A stretch of DNA of 64,000 nt from Acidobacteriota bacterium (GCA_016125275.1 WGMB01000002.1:441231-505230); one strand, 5' to 3'; shown: positions 54,317-64,000, numbered from the stretch's first letter. Made by a program: numbers and translations. Notes: generated by a model from the sequence alone, not told the origin.

Positions 54317-54828
54317 TCCGGCGCCGCCGCGTCGGCCGCCGGCGCCTCGGCGCGGCAGCCGGCCAGCCGGTAGAGCACGGCGCGTCCCGGCTCGCCCGGC
54401 AGATACAGCGCCGTCAACGAGTCGCCGATCTCCGCCGAATCCTCGGCGTCCAGCCACTCCAGCGACCACTGCTTGCCGCCGGCCTCATACCAACCGACAA
54501 ACCGCCTCTGCCGCCCCTTGGCCGGAGCGGCGGCCACCACCACCGCCCGAGCCGTCCGCCCGTCGCGCACTAGGCAGGCCCGCTCATGCCAAGCCTCCAG
54601 CACCCGCACGAGCAAGTAGGCGCCCAGGGCGGTAAAGCAGACGAATAGGGGCATTAGCGCTCCCGGCGCGGGCCGGCTCGAATAGGCCCAGCCGCAAGCG
54701 CTCAACAGCGCCAGAATGCCCAGCGCGGGAAACAGAAACTCCTTGCGCCCGGCCGCAGTCAACCGCACGGACCGCGGCGGCGTCGTCAGCAGCTCCTCTT
54801 CCAGAACGGAAAGCTCGCCAGGAGACAA
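54289..54828 (-). CDS. Membrane protein of unknown function (DUF3592-like)
   Basis: A 179-residue protein with two membrane helices (FLFPALGILALLSACGWAY; LMPLFVCFTALGAYLLVRVL) after a charged N-terminus. The C-terminal domain (residues about 80-165) is a soluble barrel with GKQWSLEWLDAEDSAEIGD and LTALYLPGEPGRAVLY, as in DUF3592-type proteins. The gene overlaps the M1 peptidase 3' end on the opposite strand. No function can be assigned. Confidence 0.72.
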   Translation of the reverse strand: MSPGELSVLEEELLTTPPRSVRLTAAGRKEFLFPALGILALLSACGWAYSSRPAPGALMPLFVCFTALGAYLLVRVLEAWHERACLVRDGRTARAVVVAAAPAKGRQRRFVGWYEAGGKQWSLEWLDAEDSAEIGDSLTALYLPGEPGRAVLYRLAGCRAEAPAADAAAPDHSPLTPRI

Positions 54829-54867
54829 AGACCTTCAGCCTCCTGGCTCTTACGATACACCGACGCC

Positions 54868-54990
54868 CGCAAACCGTTGAACCGCAAACCGTTGGACCGG
54901 TGACCGTTCCACTGCTCACTGCTCACTGCTCACTGCTCACTGCTCACTGCTCACTGCTCACTGCTCACTGCTCACTGCTCACTGCTCACT
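54868..54990. repeat. Compound tandem repeat with ~11 heptamers
   Basis: Two 15-base units (CGCAAACCGTTGAAC, CGCAAACCGTTGGAC; 54868-54897) lead into a pure heptamer array (unit ACTGCTC, about 11.4 copies, 54911-54990). The last 19 bases of the array (54972-54990) lie inside the symporter gene and encode its C-terminal residues and stop. All three frames through the unit meet TGA within 21 bases, so slippage would alter only the terminal residues or the 3' flank. Confidence 0.9.
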
Positions 54991-56264
54991 AACGTCCCCG
55001 TCCCCGGGTCCCGCAACTCCCCCTCGCTGCGCGCCACGAACGCCGCGCACGAAAGGTCCCCGCTCACGTTCACCACCGTCCGCAGCATGTCCAGCAAGCG
55101 GTCCACGCCCAGGATCAGCGCAATCCCGGCTTCCACCTTGTCGCCCAGGCCCACCGACTGCAGCACCGTGATCAGCATGATGATGCCCGCCCCCGGCACG
55201 CCCGCCGTCCCGATCGAAGCCAGCGTCGCCGTCAGCACGATCGTGAACTGCGCCGTCATGTCCATCGGGATGCCGTAGATCTGCGCGATGAACATCACCG
55301 CCACGGCCTGGAACAGCGCCGTCCCGTCCATGTTGATCGTCGCCCCCAGCGGCAGCACGAAGCTGGCGATGTCCTTGGGAACGCCCAGGTTGTTCTCCGC
55401 CGTCTTCATCGTGATCGGCAGCGTGGCGCTCGACGACGACGTGGAGAAAGCGAACACCGGCACCGCCTTGATGCGCTGGAAGAACGTCACCGGGTGGATG
55501 CCCGACGCCAGCTTCACCATCGTGCCGATCGTCACGAACATGTGCAGCAGCAGCCCGGCCACCACCACGAGCGTGTACACCAGCAGGCTCTTGAGCAGGT
55601 TCAGCCCAAACTGCGCCACCACCGAGGCGATCAGCGCGAACACCGCGTACGGCGCCGTCTTCATGATCCAGCCGATGATCACCATCGAGGCTTCGTTCAC
55701 GCCGTCGAAGAACGCGATCACCGGGTTTCGCTTCTCCTCCGGCAACATGCTCAGCGCCGCCCCGAAGATCACCGAGAACACGATCAGCGGCAGCAGATCA
55801 AAGGCCGCCGCCGAGCCCACCGGGTTGCGCGGGATCATGTTCAGCAGCACGTCCACCAGCTTCGGAGCCTGCGCCGCCATCGCCACGTCTTCCTTGGCCG
55901 CCCCGGCAAAGCTCTCCGACAGCGAGTCTCGCGTCGCCGGGTCGATGCCGTTGCCCGGCTGAATCACGTTCGACAGCACCAGCCCCAGCGTCACCGCCAG
56001 CGCCGTGGTCACCATGTAATAGGCCAGCGTCTTGCCGCCGATGCGGCCCAGCTTGGAGATGTCGCCCAGCGAGGCCGCGCCGAGGATCAGGCTGGCCGTC
56101 ACCAGCGGGATGACGATCATCGTCAGCGCCCGGATGAAGGCCGTCCCCACCGGCTCGAGGGCGATGAGAAAGTCCTTGACCGGGGTGATGTCCGCCCCGT
56201 TGGCGGCCGCGCCGGCCACCGCGCCCGCGCCGAGCCCGATCAGGATCTTGCTGTAGAGTTGCAC
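54972..56264 (-). CDS. Dicarboxylate/amino acid:cation symporter (DAACS)
   Basis: A 430-residue polytopic transporter of the glutamate/dicarboxylate:Na+ or H+ family. The hallmark hairpin motifs are present: STSSSSATLPITM (serine-rich) and LGATINMDGTALFQA, followed by GTAGVPGAGIIM and LGVDRLLDMLRTVVNVSGD. It takes up C4-dicarboxylates or glutamate. The GTG at 56264 is supported by GGGAGG just upstream; the frame runs on without homology to 57638. Its stop and last residues (SSEQ) lie in a heptanucleotide repeat array. Confidence 0.94.
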   Translation of the reverse strand: MQLYSKILIGLGAGAVAGAAANGADITPVKDFLIALEPVGTAFIRALTMIVIPLVTASLILGAASLGDISKLGRIGGKTLAYYMVTTALAVTLGLVLSNVIQPGNGIDPATRDSLSESFAGAAKEDVAMAAQAPKLVDVLLNMIPRNPVGSAAAFDLLPLIVFSVIFGAALSMLPEEKRNPVIAFFDGVNEASMVIIGWIMKTAPYAVFALIASVVAQFGLNLLKSLLVYTLVVVAGLLLHMFVTIGTMVKLASGIHPVTFFQRIKAVPVFAFSTSSSSATLPITMKTAENNLGVPKDIASFVLPLGATINMDGTALFQAVAVMFIAQIYGIPMDMTAQFTIVLTATLASIGTAGVPGAGIIMLITVLQSVGLGDKVEAGIALILGVDRLLDMLRTVVNVSGDLSCAAFVARSEGELRDPGTGTLVSSEQ

Positions 56265-56345
56265 GCCCGGCCTCCCCCGAAAAGAGAGCCAATTGTAGCG
56301 CAGCGGCAAACCGGTCCCGCGCTCCGCCCGCGCTATCCTGATCGC

Positions 56346-58070
56346 GTGACGCTCCGCCTCCCGCTCGGAATCCTGCTGGCCTGCCTGCTGGCTTCGGCGC
56401 AGACCTTTCCGCCGCAGCCCAGCACGCCGGAGGGTCGTGCCGACGTGATGTATTACGGCGGCAAGATCATCACCATGGACCCCGAGCGGCCCCTCGCCGA
56501 GGCCGTCACCATCACCGGAGACCGCATCCGCGCCGTCGGCTCGACCCAGGAAGTGGGCCGCACCATCGGCCCGGCCACTGTCCAGATCAACCTCGAAGGC
56601 GCCACCGTCATCCCCGGCCTCATCGACTCCCACGTGCATCCCATCGGGGCCGCTCTGGCCGAGCGCGACGAGCCCATCCCGGTCCTCAGGGACTTCGCGC
56701 AGCTCCGCGACTGGGTGCGCGCCCGCCCCGGCGACGGCCTCGTCTTCGTCCCCAAGGTCTACTCCACGCGCCTGGCCGAGCGCCGCTACCCCACCCGCCA
56801 GGAGCTCGACGCCTGGGCGCCCGGCCGGCTGGTGATGCTCGACAACGGCTACGCCTCCGTGCTCAACTCCGCCGCCCTGGCCAAAGCCGGCATTACGCGC
56901 GAGACCCCCGAGCCCGCCGACGGCAAGATCATCCGCGACAAACAGGGCGAGCCCACCGGCCTCATCCTGGGCGCCCGCCGCCTCGTCGCCCCGCTGCTGT
57001 CGTCCCGCCCGGCCACCTTCGACGACGAGCTCGCCGGCCTGCGCAAGATGCAGCAGGCCTACAACCAGGTCGGCCTCACCAGCGTCATCGACCGCTCGCT
57101 CGGCCCCGACGGCTTCGCCGTCTACCAGAAGCTCTGGTCCGAGGGCGGCATGACCGTCCGCACCTACCTCACCCGCACGGTCAACGCCGAGCGCGACCGC
57201 GCCGCCATCGAAGCCGAGATCCGCGCCCTCGGCCCCGTCACAGGCTTCGGCGACGACATGATGCGCGTCGGCTCGCTCAAGATCTTCCTCGACGGCGGCA
57301 TCCTCATCGGTACAGCCTTCCTGCGCGCGCCCTACGGCGAGCACACCGAGGTCTACGGCTTCAGCGACCCCGACTACCGCGGCGTCCTGCGGGTGGAGCG
57401 CGAGACCATCCAGGCGATCGCCCGCACGGCCTACGACACCGGCTGGCAGATGACCGCCCACACCACCGGCGGCGCCTCCACGGACGCCTTGCTCGACGCC
57501 TACGAGGCCGTCGACCGGGTCTCCTCCATCAAGGACCGTCGCTTCACCCTCACCCACGCCAACTTCCCCTCGCCCGAAACCATCGCGCGCGCCAAGAAGC
57601 TCGGCGTCGTCATGGACCTCCAGCCGGCCTGGCACCACTTCGACGGCCCCGCCCTAGCCAAGGTCCTCGGCCCGGAGCGCATGAAGAGCTTCCATCCCTA
57701 CAAGTCCTTGTTCGACGCCGGCGTCGTCGTCGCCGGGGGCTCCGACCACATGATCAAGTTCGACTCGATCGACGCGATCAACCCCTACAACCCCTTCTTC
57801 GGGATGTGGATGGTCATCAGCCGCAAAACGGCCACCGGCGAGGTCTTCAACCCCGACCAGCGCATCAGCCGCGAGCAGGCCCTGCAGATGTGGACCCGCA
57901 ACGCCGCCTACCTGTCGTTCGAAGAGGCCGTCAAGGGCTCCATCGAGCCCGGCAAGCTGGCCGACCTGGTCATCCTCGATCGAGACATCCTGACCTGCCC
58001 CGAAGACGAGATCCGCGAGATCCAAGCCGTCCAAACCATCCTCGGCGGCAAAGTCGTCTATCGCCGCTGA
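56346..58070 (+). CDS. Secreted YtcJ-like amidohydrolase
   Basis: A 574-residue amidohydrolase of the YtcJ/NfdA group, exported by a signal (LGILLACLLASAQTFP). Metal motifs are LIDSHVHPIG near residue 98-107, a long spacing of this group, then FLDGGILIGTAFL, MTAHTTGGASTDALLDAYE and FDAGVVVAGGSDHMIKF. Members deacylate or deformylate varied amides. The GTG at 56346 is used because the signal begins there. It shares an 81-base divergent gap with the symporter gene. Confidence 0.91.
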   Translation: MTLRLPLGILLACLLASAQTFPPQPSTPEGRADVMYYGGKIITMDPERPLAEAVTITGDRIRAVGSTQEVGRTIGPATVQINLEGATVIPGLIDSHVHPIGAALAERDEPIPVLRDFAQLRDWVRARPGDGLVFVPKVYSTRLAERRYPTRQELDAWAPGRLVMLDNGYASVLNSAALAKAGITRETPEPADGKIIRDKQGEPTGLILGARRLVAPLLSSRPATFDDELAGLRKMQQAYNQVGLTSVIDRSLGPDGFAVYQKLWSEGGMTVRTYLTRTVNAERDRAAIEAEIRALGPVTGFGDDMMRVGSLKIFLDGGILIGTAFLRAPYGEHTEVYGFSDPDYRGVLRVERETIQAIARTAYDTGWQMTAHTTGGASTDALLDAYEAVDRVSSIKDRRFTLTHANFPSPETIARAKKLGVVMDLQPAWHHFDGPALAKVLGPERMKSFHPYKSLFDAGVVVAGGSDHMIKFDSIDAINPYNPFFGMWMVISRKTATGEVFNPDQRISREQALQMWTRNAAYLSFEEAVKGSIEPGKLADLVILDRDILTCPEDEIREIQAVQTILGGKVVYRR

Positions 58071-58269
58071 GGGGCCTTCAAGCCTCGAAAAGCCCCGGAA
58101 AGGCCCCTGGAGAAATCCGGCGGCCGTCCCTGGGACTTCTACGGGCGCCTCGCCCGGGACCCCGCCGGTAGTCTGGAATCGTAGCCGAGGCCAACGGGCC
58201 GCAGAGCCCTAGGCAAAGCCGTTCGAGCCCCGGCGCCGTTAGTCCTGAGAGACGAGGAGGTTCCCCGAA

Positions 58270-58731
58270 ATGAACGTCAAACACTTGGCCATCGCCGCTG
58301 TCGCAGCCTTCGGTTTGCTGCAGGGCGTGGCTTCCGCTCAAGTCTCGGTCAAGGTCGAATCCAACATCCCGTTCCCGTTCGTCGTCGGCGACACGTCGCT
58401 GCCGGCCGGCAAGTACATCGTCGAAACCATCATGCGCGGCGAGATCGAAGTCCACGACCTAGACGGCAAGCACGCCGTCGTGCATTCGGTCGAAGGAGCC
58501 AACGTCCGCTCCTCCGCCGCCAAGACCGAGCTCATCTTCAACCGCTACGGCGACCGCGAGTTCCTGAGCGCCGTCTACGTGGCCGGCGACACCGCGGGCG
58601 TGCAGTTGGTGCAGTCCAAGCTCGAGAAGGAGCTGCTCGGCAAGGGCGAAAAGGCCGTCCGGCACTCTCACCCCGGCGTGCTGCACAAGATGATGTCGCG
58701 CACCGGCAAGCCCAAGAAGGGCTCTTCGTAG
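58270..58731 (+). CDS. Small secreted protein, tandem paralogue 1
   Basis: A 153-residue secreted protein (signal LAIAAVAAFGLLQGVASA). The mature core reads ESNIPFPFVVGDTSLPAGKY, a pattern I associate with a family expanded in Acidobacteria, followed by an EL.FNRYGDREFL strand and a Lys-rich C-terminus. A GAGGAGG ribosome site precedes the ATG. Its neighbour 71 bases on is a paralogue. Function unknown; abundance suggests a surface or stress protein. Confidence 0.85.
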   Translation: MNVKHLAIAAVAAFGLLQGVASAQVSVKVESNIPFPFVVGDTSLPAGKYIVETIMRGEIEVHDLDGKHAVVHSVEGANVRSSAAKTELIFNRYGDREFLSAVYVAGDTAGVQLVQSKLEKELLGKGEKAVRHSHPGVLHKMMSRTGKPKKGSS

Positions 58732-58801
58732 CCCCGGCCTTCAACCCCACGAATCAAGAACCCCACAACCCCATAACCCATCGCAAGAAGGAGAAAGACC
58801 C

Positions 58802-59245
58802 ATGAACAAGATCTGCCTCACCCTGGCCTTCGCCGCCCTGAGCCTGTTGCCGGGCGTCGCGAACGCCCAGATCATCACCAACATCGACGCCGACATCCCG
58901 TTCCAGTTCGTCGTCGGCGACACCACCCTGCCCGCCGGCAAGTACATCATCGAGCCGCGCGGCGAAGAAGAGATCGCCGTCGTCAGCAACAACGGTCGCA
59001 CCACCGTGATGCACACCTGCATCCGCGCCGTGGCCCACAGCGAGCCCGACAAGACCGAGCTCATCTTCCGCCGCTACGGCAACCACGAGTTCCTCTACAA
59101 GGTGTTTCTGGGCGGCGAGTCCAACGGCCTCGAGCTCACCCAGTCCAAGCTCGAGCACGAGCTGATCAAGGGCGGCCAGAAGGCCGTCGAGCACTCGCGC
59201 GAGGCCAAGTCCCGCAAGTCCCACAAGTCGCATACCAGCGACTAA
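58802..59245 (+). CDS. Small secreted protein, tandem paralogue 2
   Basis: A 147-residue secreted protein (signal ICLTLAFAALSLLPGVANA) with DADIPFQFVVGDTTLPAGKY and TELIFRRYGNHEFLYKVFL, the same order of motifs as the preceding gene. The C-terminal tail is rich in His/Ser/Lys (SRKSHKSHTSD). The ATG has AAGGAG nearby. Tandem duplication with the gene at 58270 is direct from the sequence; joint function is inferred. Confidence 0.85.
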   Translation: MNKICLTLAFAALSLLPGVANAQIITNIDADIPFQFVVGDTTLPAGKYIIEPRGEEEIAVVSNNGRTTVMHTCIRAVAHSEPDKTELIFRRYGNHEFLYKVFLGGESNGLELTQSKLEHELIKGGQKAVEHSREAKSRKSHKSHTSD

Positions 59246-59351
59246 CCGCTTTCCCTGAGCTGTTCCCTTCCTCGTTCCTTCCGTACGATCCGCGACCGGA
59301 GGCCACCGACCTCCGGCCGCGGTTTCGCGTTTCCGGGCCCTTCGAGCGGCT

Positions 59352-59873
59352 CTACTGCGAGGTGCGGGCGTCCAGCCTCTCCAGCAGCTCCACCTGGCGC
59401 CGCTGCAGATCCAGCAGCTCCTTCCACTGCGCCTCCATCAGGGCGTCGAGCTTGCCCGACATCGCCGAAACCTCCAGCTCCGCCTTCAGGTTCACCTCGT
59501 AGTCGTTCTGCGCCGTCATGCGGTCCTTGGCCGCCTGCCGGTTCTGGCTCATCATGATGATCGGCGCCTGGATCGCCGCCAGGCACGACAGCACCAGGTT
59601 CAGCAGGATGAACGGGTACGGGTCGAAGCTGTGCGCCTGGCGGGTGTTGAAGGCGATCCAGCCCCACAGCACGGCCATGAAGGTCAGGATGAAGCTCCAG
59701 CTCCCGCCCACGGCCGCCACCTTGTCGGCCACTCTTTGGCCGAACGACAGTTGCTCATGGAAGGCTTCGTTGACGTTGCCGGTGACGGTCTCGTCCCGCA
59801 GGAACCCCCGCAGGACCTTGCGTTCGGCTTCGCCGAGCTGGTGAATCTCTTCGAGAAGGGTGTGTGCGTCCAT
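59352..59873 (-). CDS. DUF1003 membrane protein
   Basis: A 173-residue protein of the DUF1003 type. It has an acidic helical N-terminus, then two membrane helices (SFILTFMAVLWGWIAFN; PFILLNLVLSCLAAIQAPII) joined by the short TRQAHSFDPY loop. SQNRQAAKDRMTAQNDYEVN follows the second helix, as in the family, and the C-terminus is a coiled coil (LLDLQRRQVELLERL). Function is not established. Confidence 0.93.
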   Translation of the reverse strand: MDAHTLLEEIHQLGEAERKVLRGFLRDETVTGNVNEAFHEQLSFGQRVADKVAAVGGSWSFILTFMAVLWGWIAFNTRQAHSFDPYPFILLNLVLSCLAAIQAPIIMMSQNRQAAKDRMTAQNDYEVNLKAELEVSAMSGKLDALMEAQWKELLDLQRRQVELLERLDARTSQ

Positions 59874-59980
59874 CGGCCTGCCTCTACCTCCGCGCGGGCG
59901 CGCGCTGTGACTCTCCAGGTCACTATATCCCGCGCCGGAGGGGCTCGATGGAGAAGCAAGAAGGCCGCCGGGACGGGCGG

Positions 59981-61384
<1,404 letters not shown>

Positions 61385-61427
61385 CAGGCGGCTGCTCCTC
61401 CAGCCGGTCTCGTCCAACGTTCGGTCG

Positions 61428-62369
61428 TCAGCTCACCGAGCCGTACATCGGATACGGCTTCAGGTCATGGTCCTTCATCAGCTTGCGGTGCGCGGCCTCC
61501 GCTTTCATCAGCTCATCGCGGGCGTCCTCCAGGCTCGCCTTCGCCTTCTCGAAGCTCGGCTTGGCCTTGCTCAGCTCCTGCTGGAGCGTCGCGATCTTCT
61601 CCCGCGCCGACGCCTGCAACCGGCCGATCCCCTCGATCGCCGGCCGGGCCGCCTCGCCGATCCGCGCCCGGGCCGCCGGCAGAACCGCGTCGGCCGCCTG
61701 CAAGCGGCGGTCGATCTCCGCGGCGCCCTTGGTCCAGAACGCCTTCCAGTCCTTCATCGCGCTGTCATGCGCCAGCATCCCGTCAATGCGCTCCAGCGCC
61801 TTGGCATGGTTGGCGGCCAGGTCGTGGTGGGGTAGGATGTCCTCCCACACGGCCACTTCCACGGTCTCCACCCGCAGAATGTTGTTCATCAAGCCGGCGT
61901 GGGCTTCGCCCGCCTGCCGAATGCTCTCTTCCACGCCGGCGGCCTTCGAGGCCAAGGCGTCGGCCGCGTCGTGGCCGGCCAGCACGTCCTGGTCCAGCTC
62001 CTTGGCGCCGGTCAGCGCCGCCTCCATCTGCTGCTGCATCTGCGAGGCGAACATCTGGGCTTTGTCCTTGTCGCCGGGCAGCGGCTCGTTCACCGTCTTG
62101 GCGGCCAGCGCTTCGGCGTCTTGGAGCGAATGCACCAGCGCGTTCACGTCATGCTCGTAGGTCTCCGCCCCGGCTAGGTCTTCCACGGCTGCGTCGTCGC
62201 GCAGCAGCGTGGCTTGGCTCAGCGCATGGGCGAAGTCCTGCGTGAGCGCGTTGTGGTTGTTGATCACCACTTCATCAACGACTTCCACCGCCCTCGGCGC
62301 CGCCGGCTTGCTCGAGCAAGCCGCCAGCAGCGCCGCCAAGGCCATGGCGCAATAGGTCATTCGGTTCAT
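61428..62369 (-). CDS. Coiled-coil lipoprotein of unknown function
   Basis: A 313-residue lipoprotein (lipobox ALAALLAACSSKP, Cys about residue 18). The mature part is helical with several heptad-rich stretches, most clear at the C-terminus (EKIATLQQELSKAKPSFEKA, then EDARDELMKAEAAHRKLMKD). No enzymatic motif is seen. The gene precedes htrA-type protease on the same strand, suggesting a periplasmic partner or substrate. The ATG at 62369 starts the lipoprotein signal; the frame runs further upstream without homology. Confidence 0.78.
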   Translation of the reverse strand: MNRMTYCAMALAALLAACSSKPAAPRAVEVVDEVVINNHNALTQDFAHALSQATLLRDDAAVEDLAGAETYEHDVNALVHSLQDAEALAAKTVNEPLPGDKDKAQMFASQMQQQMEAALTGAKELDQDVLAGHDAADALASKAAGVEESIRQAGEAHAGLMNNILRVETVEVAVWEDILPHHDLAANHAKALERIDGMLAHDSAMKDWKAFWTKGAAEIDRRLQAADAVLPAARARIGEAARPAIEGIGRLQASAREKIATLQQELSKAKPSFEKAKASLEDARDELMKAEAAHRKLMKDHDLKPYPMYGSVS

Positions 62370-62543
62370 GGGGTTTTCTTTGCCTCCCTGCTCGATTCCA
62401 TCGAGCTGTTTCTTGCATCGGACGGCCCCGCGGGGCGCCTCTAGCAAAGAGCTTAGAGACGGCCCCGGCGGGATCGTCCCCGGACTTTCCCGGGGATGCG
62501 GAAGCGAGGATTCCCGGGAAAGTCCGAGTCGGCGGCTTCGGGC

Positions 62544-63098
62544 TCAAGCCGCAACCTGGTCGACTCCTGCCGGCGCGGCGATCCGCGCCCGGCGCGCCGC
62601 GACGACGGCGCCGAGCTTCGTCCGCGGATTCACCCGCTCACGCAGCTTCTTCTTCAGCCGGTGCAGCCGCACCCGCACGCCGATCGGGCTCAGCGAGCAG
62701 CGCTTGCCGATCTCCTCGCAGGTGAGCCCGTAGACGGCTTGCAGCACCAGCACCTCCTGGTCGCCCGGCGACAGCCTGCCCAACAGCGCCGAGGCGTCCG
62801 GGGCGGCGCCGTTCGGCGCGGGAACCGTCGGCAACACGTAGTCCTCCAGCGGCTCCAGCCGGCGCTGCTTGCGGACCTCGGTCAGCAGCAGGTTCAAGGC
62901 GATCCGGTTGATCCAAACTTGCAGCGCGTCCAAGGCGTGGAGCTGCTTGCGCCGCTCCCATCCCCGGGCCCAGGCAGCCTGCGCCAGCTCCTCGGCCGTC
63001 GTCCCGCTCACTCCTCGCGAGGTGAGAAACCGCAGGGTCAAGGAATAGCCGCGCCCGTAAGCAGCGGCGAAGGTTTCAGAGTTCAACAGAGCGCTCAT
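62544..63098 (-). CDS. ECF-type RNA polymerase sigma factor
   Basis: A 184-residue sigma factor. Region 2 is at about residues 14-80 (SLTLRFLTSRGVSGTTAEEL, ALQVWINRIALNLLLTEVRK); region 4 has LSPGDQEVLVLQAVYGLTCE and the recognition helix LSPIGVRVRLHRLKKKLRER. No anti-sigma gene follows, but the lipoprotein and HtrA genes lie just downstream on the same strand, so envelope-stress control is a reasonable inference. The ATG at 63098 is preferred over an earlier in-frame start. It diverges from a PAS-domain gene. Confidence 0.9.
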   Translation of the reverse strand: MSALLNSETFAAAYGRGYSLTLRFLTSRGVSGTTAEELAQAAWARGWERRKQLHALDALQVWINRIALNLLLTEVRKQRRLEPLEDYVLPTVPAPNGAAPDASALLGRLSPGDQEVLVLQAVYGLTCEEIGKRCSLSPIGVRVRLHRLKKKLRERVNPRTKLGAVVAARRARIAAPAGVDQVAA

Positions 63099-63247
63099 AA
63101 AAGTGCCACCGCTCTCGAAGGTAGCGCCGCGGGGGCCGGTTGAAACCCCGTAGAATCCCGAGGAGCGGCCCACAATCTCACGAGGCCTACGTTTTTTGTA
63201 GCGGCCGTCGGTGTGGTCCCCCACCGTGCTCCCAGGGCGCCGCAGGC

Positions 63248-63253
63248 TATAAT
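63248..63253 (+). promoter_or_regulatory. TATAAT -10 of PAS-domain gene
   Basis: A perfect TATAAT ends 12 bases before the ATG at 63266, so the transcript would have at most about a 6-base leader. A -35 consensus is not visible 17 bases upstream. The surrounding DNA is otherwise GC-rich. Confidence 0.5.
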
Positions 63254-63265
63254 TCGGTTTCTCTG

Positions 63266-64000
63266 ATGACTACCGGCAGACCGAGTCGGCCGCCCGCGGT
63301 TCCCCCTCAGACCGCCGCGCCTGATATCGCCGGTTTGTTCGCCTCGTCTCCCTGTTTGTTGGTGGTGCTCGACCCGGCCGGGCGCATCGTCGAGTGGAAC
63401 GAAGCCTGCACGCTGCTCAGCGGCTACGAGCTCGACGAGGTGCGCGGGCGCCCCGTCTGGGACATCCTCGCTCCGGAAGGCCAAGCCGAGCGCTGGCGAG
63501 CCACCAAGCGCCGCATCTTCGAAGCCGGCGAGGAGCCCGCTCGCGACGGCCAGTGGGCCACCCGCTTCGGAGAGCGCCGTTTCGTGCGCTGGGCCGCCGC
63601 CGTCGACCGCACCGGCGCGCCGGAGGAGGCCCGCATGCTGGTCTCCGCGGTCGATCTGACCGACCTGTTCTCCACCCGCCAAGCCCTGGACCACTTGGCG
63701 GACCAGGAGCGCACGATCTTTGACCGCCTGCCCGTGTTGCTTTCGGTGCAGGACCCCGGCGGACGCTTCCTGTTCGGCAACCGGCGCTTTCGCGAGATCT
63801 TCCACTTCGAAGGCCCTCTCGACGGCAAGCTCCCCGCCGAGCTCTTTGGGCCCGAGCTCGCCGCCCGCTTCGAGAACCTGCAGGAGCTGGCCCGCGAGGG
63901 CTCGGCCCGTATCATCGAGGAGTCCTTCGACCTCGCCGGCCGCCGGCTCGAGCTGGTTACCTCGATCCTGCCGCTGTTCGACGACGACGGCCGCTTCGAG
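63266..64000 (+). CDS. PAS-domain sensor protein, 3' partial
   Basis: The first 245 residues of a sensor protein that continues past the window edge. Two PAS domains are visible: the first around SPCLLVVLDPAGRIVEWNEA with YELDEVRGRPVWDIL, the second from IFDRLPVLLSVQDPGGRFLF to the window end. Such proteins are commonly histidine kinases or diguanylate cyclases; the output domain is not in view. The ATG follows a TATAAT by 12 bases. It diverges from the sigma factor gene across about 167 bases. Confidence 0.85.
   Translation, partial: MTTGRPSRPPAVPPQTAAPDIAGLFASSPCLLVVLDPAGRIVEWNEACTLLSGYELDEVRGRPVWDILAPEGQAERWRATKRRIFEAGEEPARDGQWATRFGERRFVRWAAAVDRTGAPEEARMLVSAVDLTDLFSTRQALDHLADQERTIFDRLPVLLSVQDPGGRFLFGNRRFREIFHFEGPLDGKLPAELFGPELAARFENLQELAREGSARIIEESFDLAGRRLELVTSILPLFDDDGRFE

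Noticed and set aside
52409-54469. A 686-residue frame antisense to the M1 peptidase
   Set aside because: Same shadow pattern; the plus strand has clear GGMEN and HELAH zinc-peptidase motifs.
54911-54990. Possible CRISPR array
   Set aside because: The units are 7 bases with no spacers; it is a simple tandem repeat, and no cas genes are present.

Overview
This window is about 64 kb of very GC-rich chromosomal DNA. It most likely comes from an acidobacterium, probably of the Bryobacterales/Solibacter type. The case rests on gene content: several Tat-exported TIM-barrel sugar isomerase/epimerase-like proteins, a DUF1592/DUF1552 pair with c-type heme motifs, a Tat-exported D-threonine-aldolase-like protein, tandem small secreted proteins of a kind common in Acidobacteria, a B12-dependent ribonucleotide reductase, and many secreted hydrolases. 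No rRNA or ribosomal-protein gene is present to settle the phylum.

Layout. 1-7.4 kb: end of a von Willebrand factor A membrane protein, L-rhamnose isomerase, a zinc-ribbon protein, and reverse-strand metabolic or exported proteins (SMP-30, Tat protein, amidohydrolase). 7.6-10.8 kb: a compact three-gene operon of an acyl-CoA-dehydrogenase-like flavoprotein without the usual catalytic Glu, a PhnD-like binding protein without signal peptide, and a di-iron protein with a TusA-like domain lacking its cysteine. 10.8-22.3 kb: secreted alpha/beta hydrolases, a complete tripartite RND efflux operon, an amino-acid permease, a methyltransferase and a D-threonine-aldolase-like protein. 23.2-25.3 kb: a 2-kb islet bounded by a 47-bp direct repeat that is the 3' half of a tRNA-Leu gene; it carries an AvcD-type anti-phage deoxycytidine-nucleotide deaminase and a small overlapping gene. 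25.4-37 kb: a GH67-like glycosidase, a PhoD-type phosphatase, a marR-ydeI-RDD operon with a near-leaderless promoter, and a four-gene reverse operon (DUF1592, DUF1552, nucleoside-hydrolase-like, TIM barrel). 37.4-41.9 kb: class III aminotransferase and nrdJ, each followed by an intrinsic terminator. 41.9-44.1 kb: two neighbouring PIN-type toxin-antitoxin modules. 44.2-49.4 kb: hydrolase/propeller fusion, fumarylacetoacetase-family enzyme, NqrM, truncated globin, TIM barrel. 49.6-51.3 kb: a lower-GC overlapping pair of DEDDh exonuclease and polymerase-beta-type nucleotidyltransferase, a candidate defence module. 51.7-64 kb: DNA alkylation repair protein, M1 peptidase, a dicarboxylate symporter whose stop codon lies in a heptanucleotide repeat, an amidohydrolase, two small secreted paralogues, DUF1003, HtrA protease, a lipoprotein, an ECF-type sigma factor and the start of a PAS-domain sensor.

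Most of the sequence is ordinary saprophyte metabolism and envelope function with one translation style (high GC, tight spacing). The accessory material stands out by base and codon use and by layout: the tRNA-Leu islet, the exonuclease/nucleotidyltransferase pair, and the toxin-antitoxin cluster. The two strongest leads for undescribed biology are the three-gene flavoprotein/PhnD/TusA-di-iron operon and the exonuclease-nucleotidyltransferase pair; the tRNA-Leu deaminase islet is the clearest example of a small mobile defence unit.
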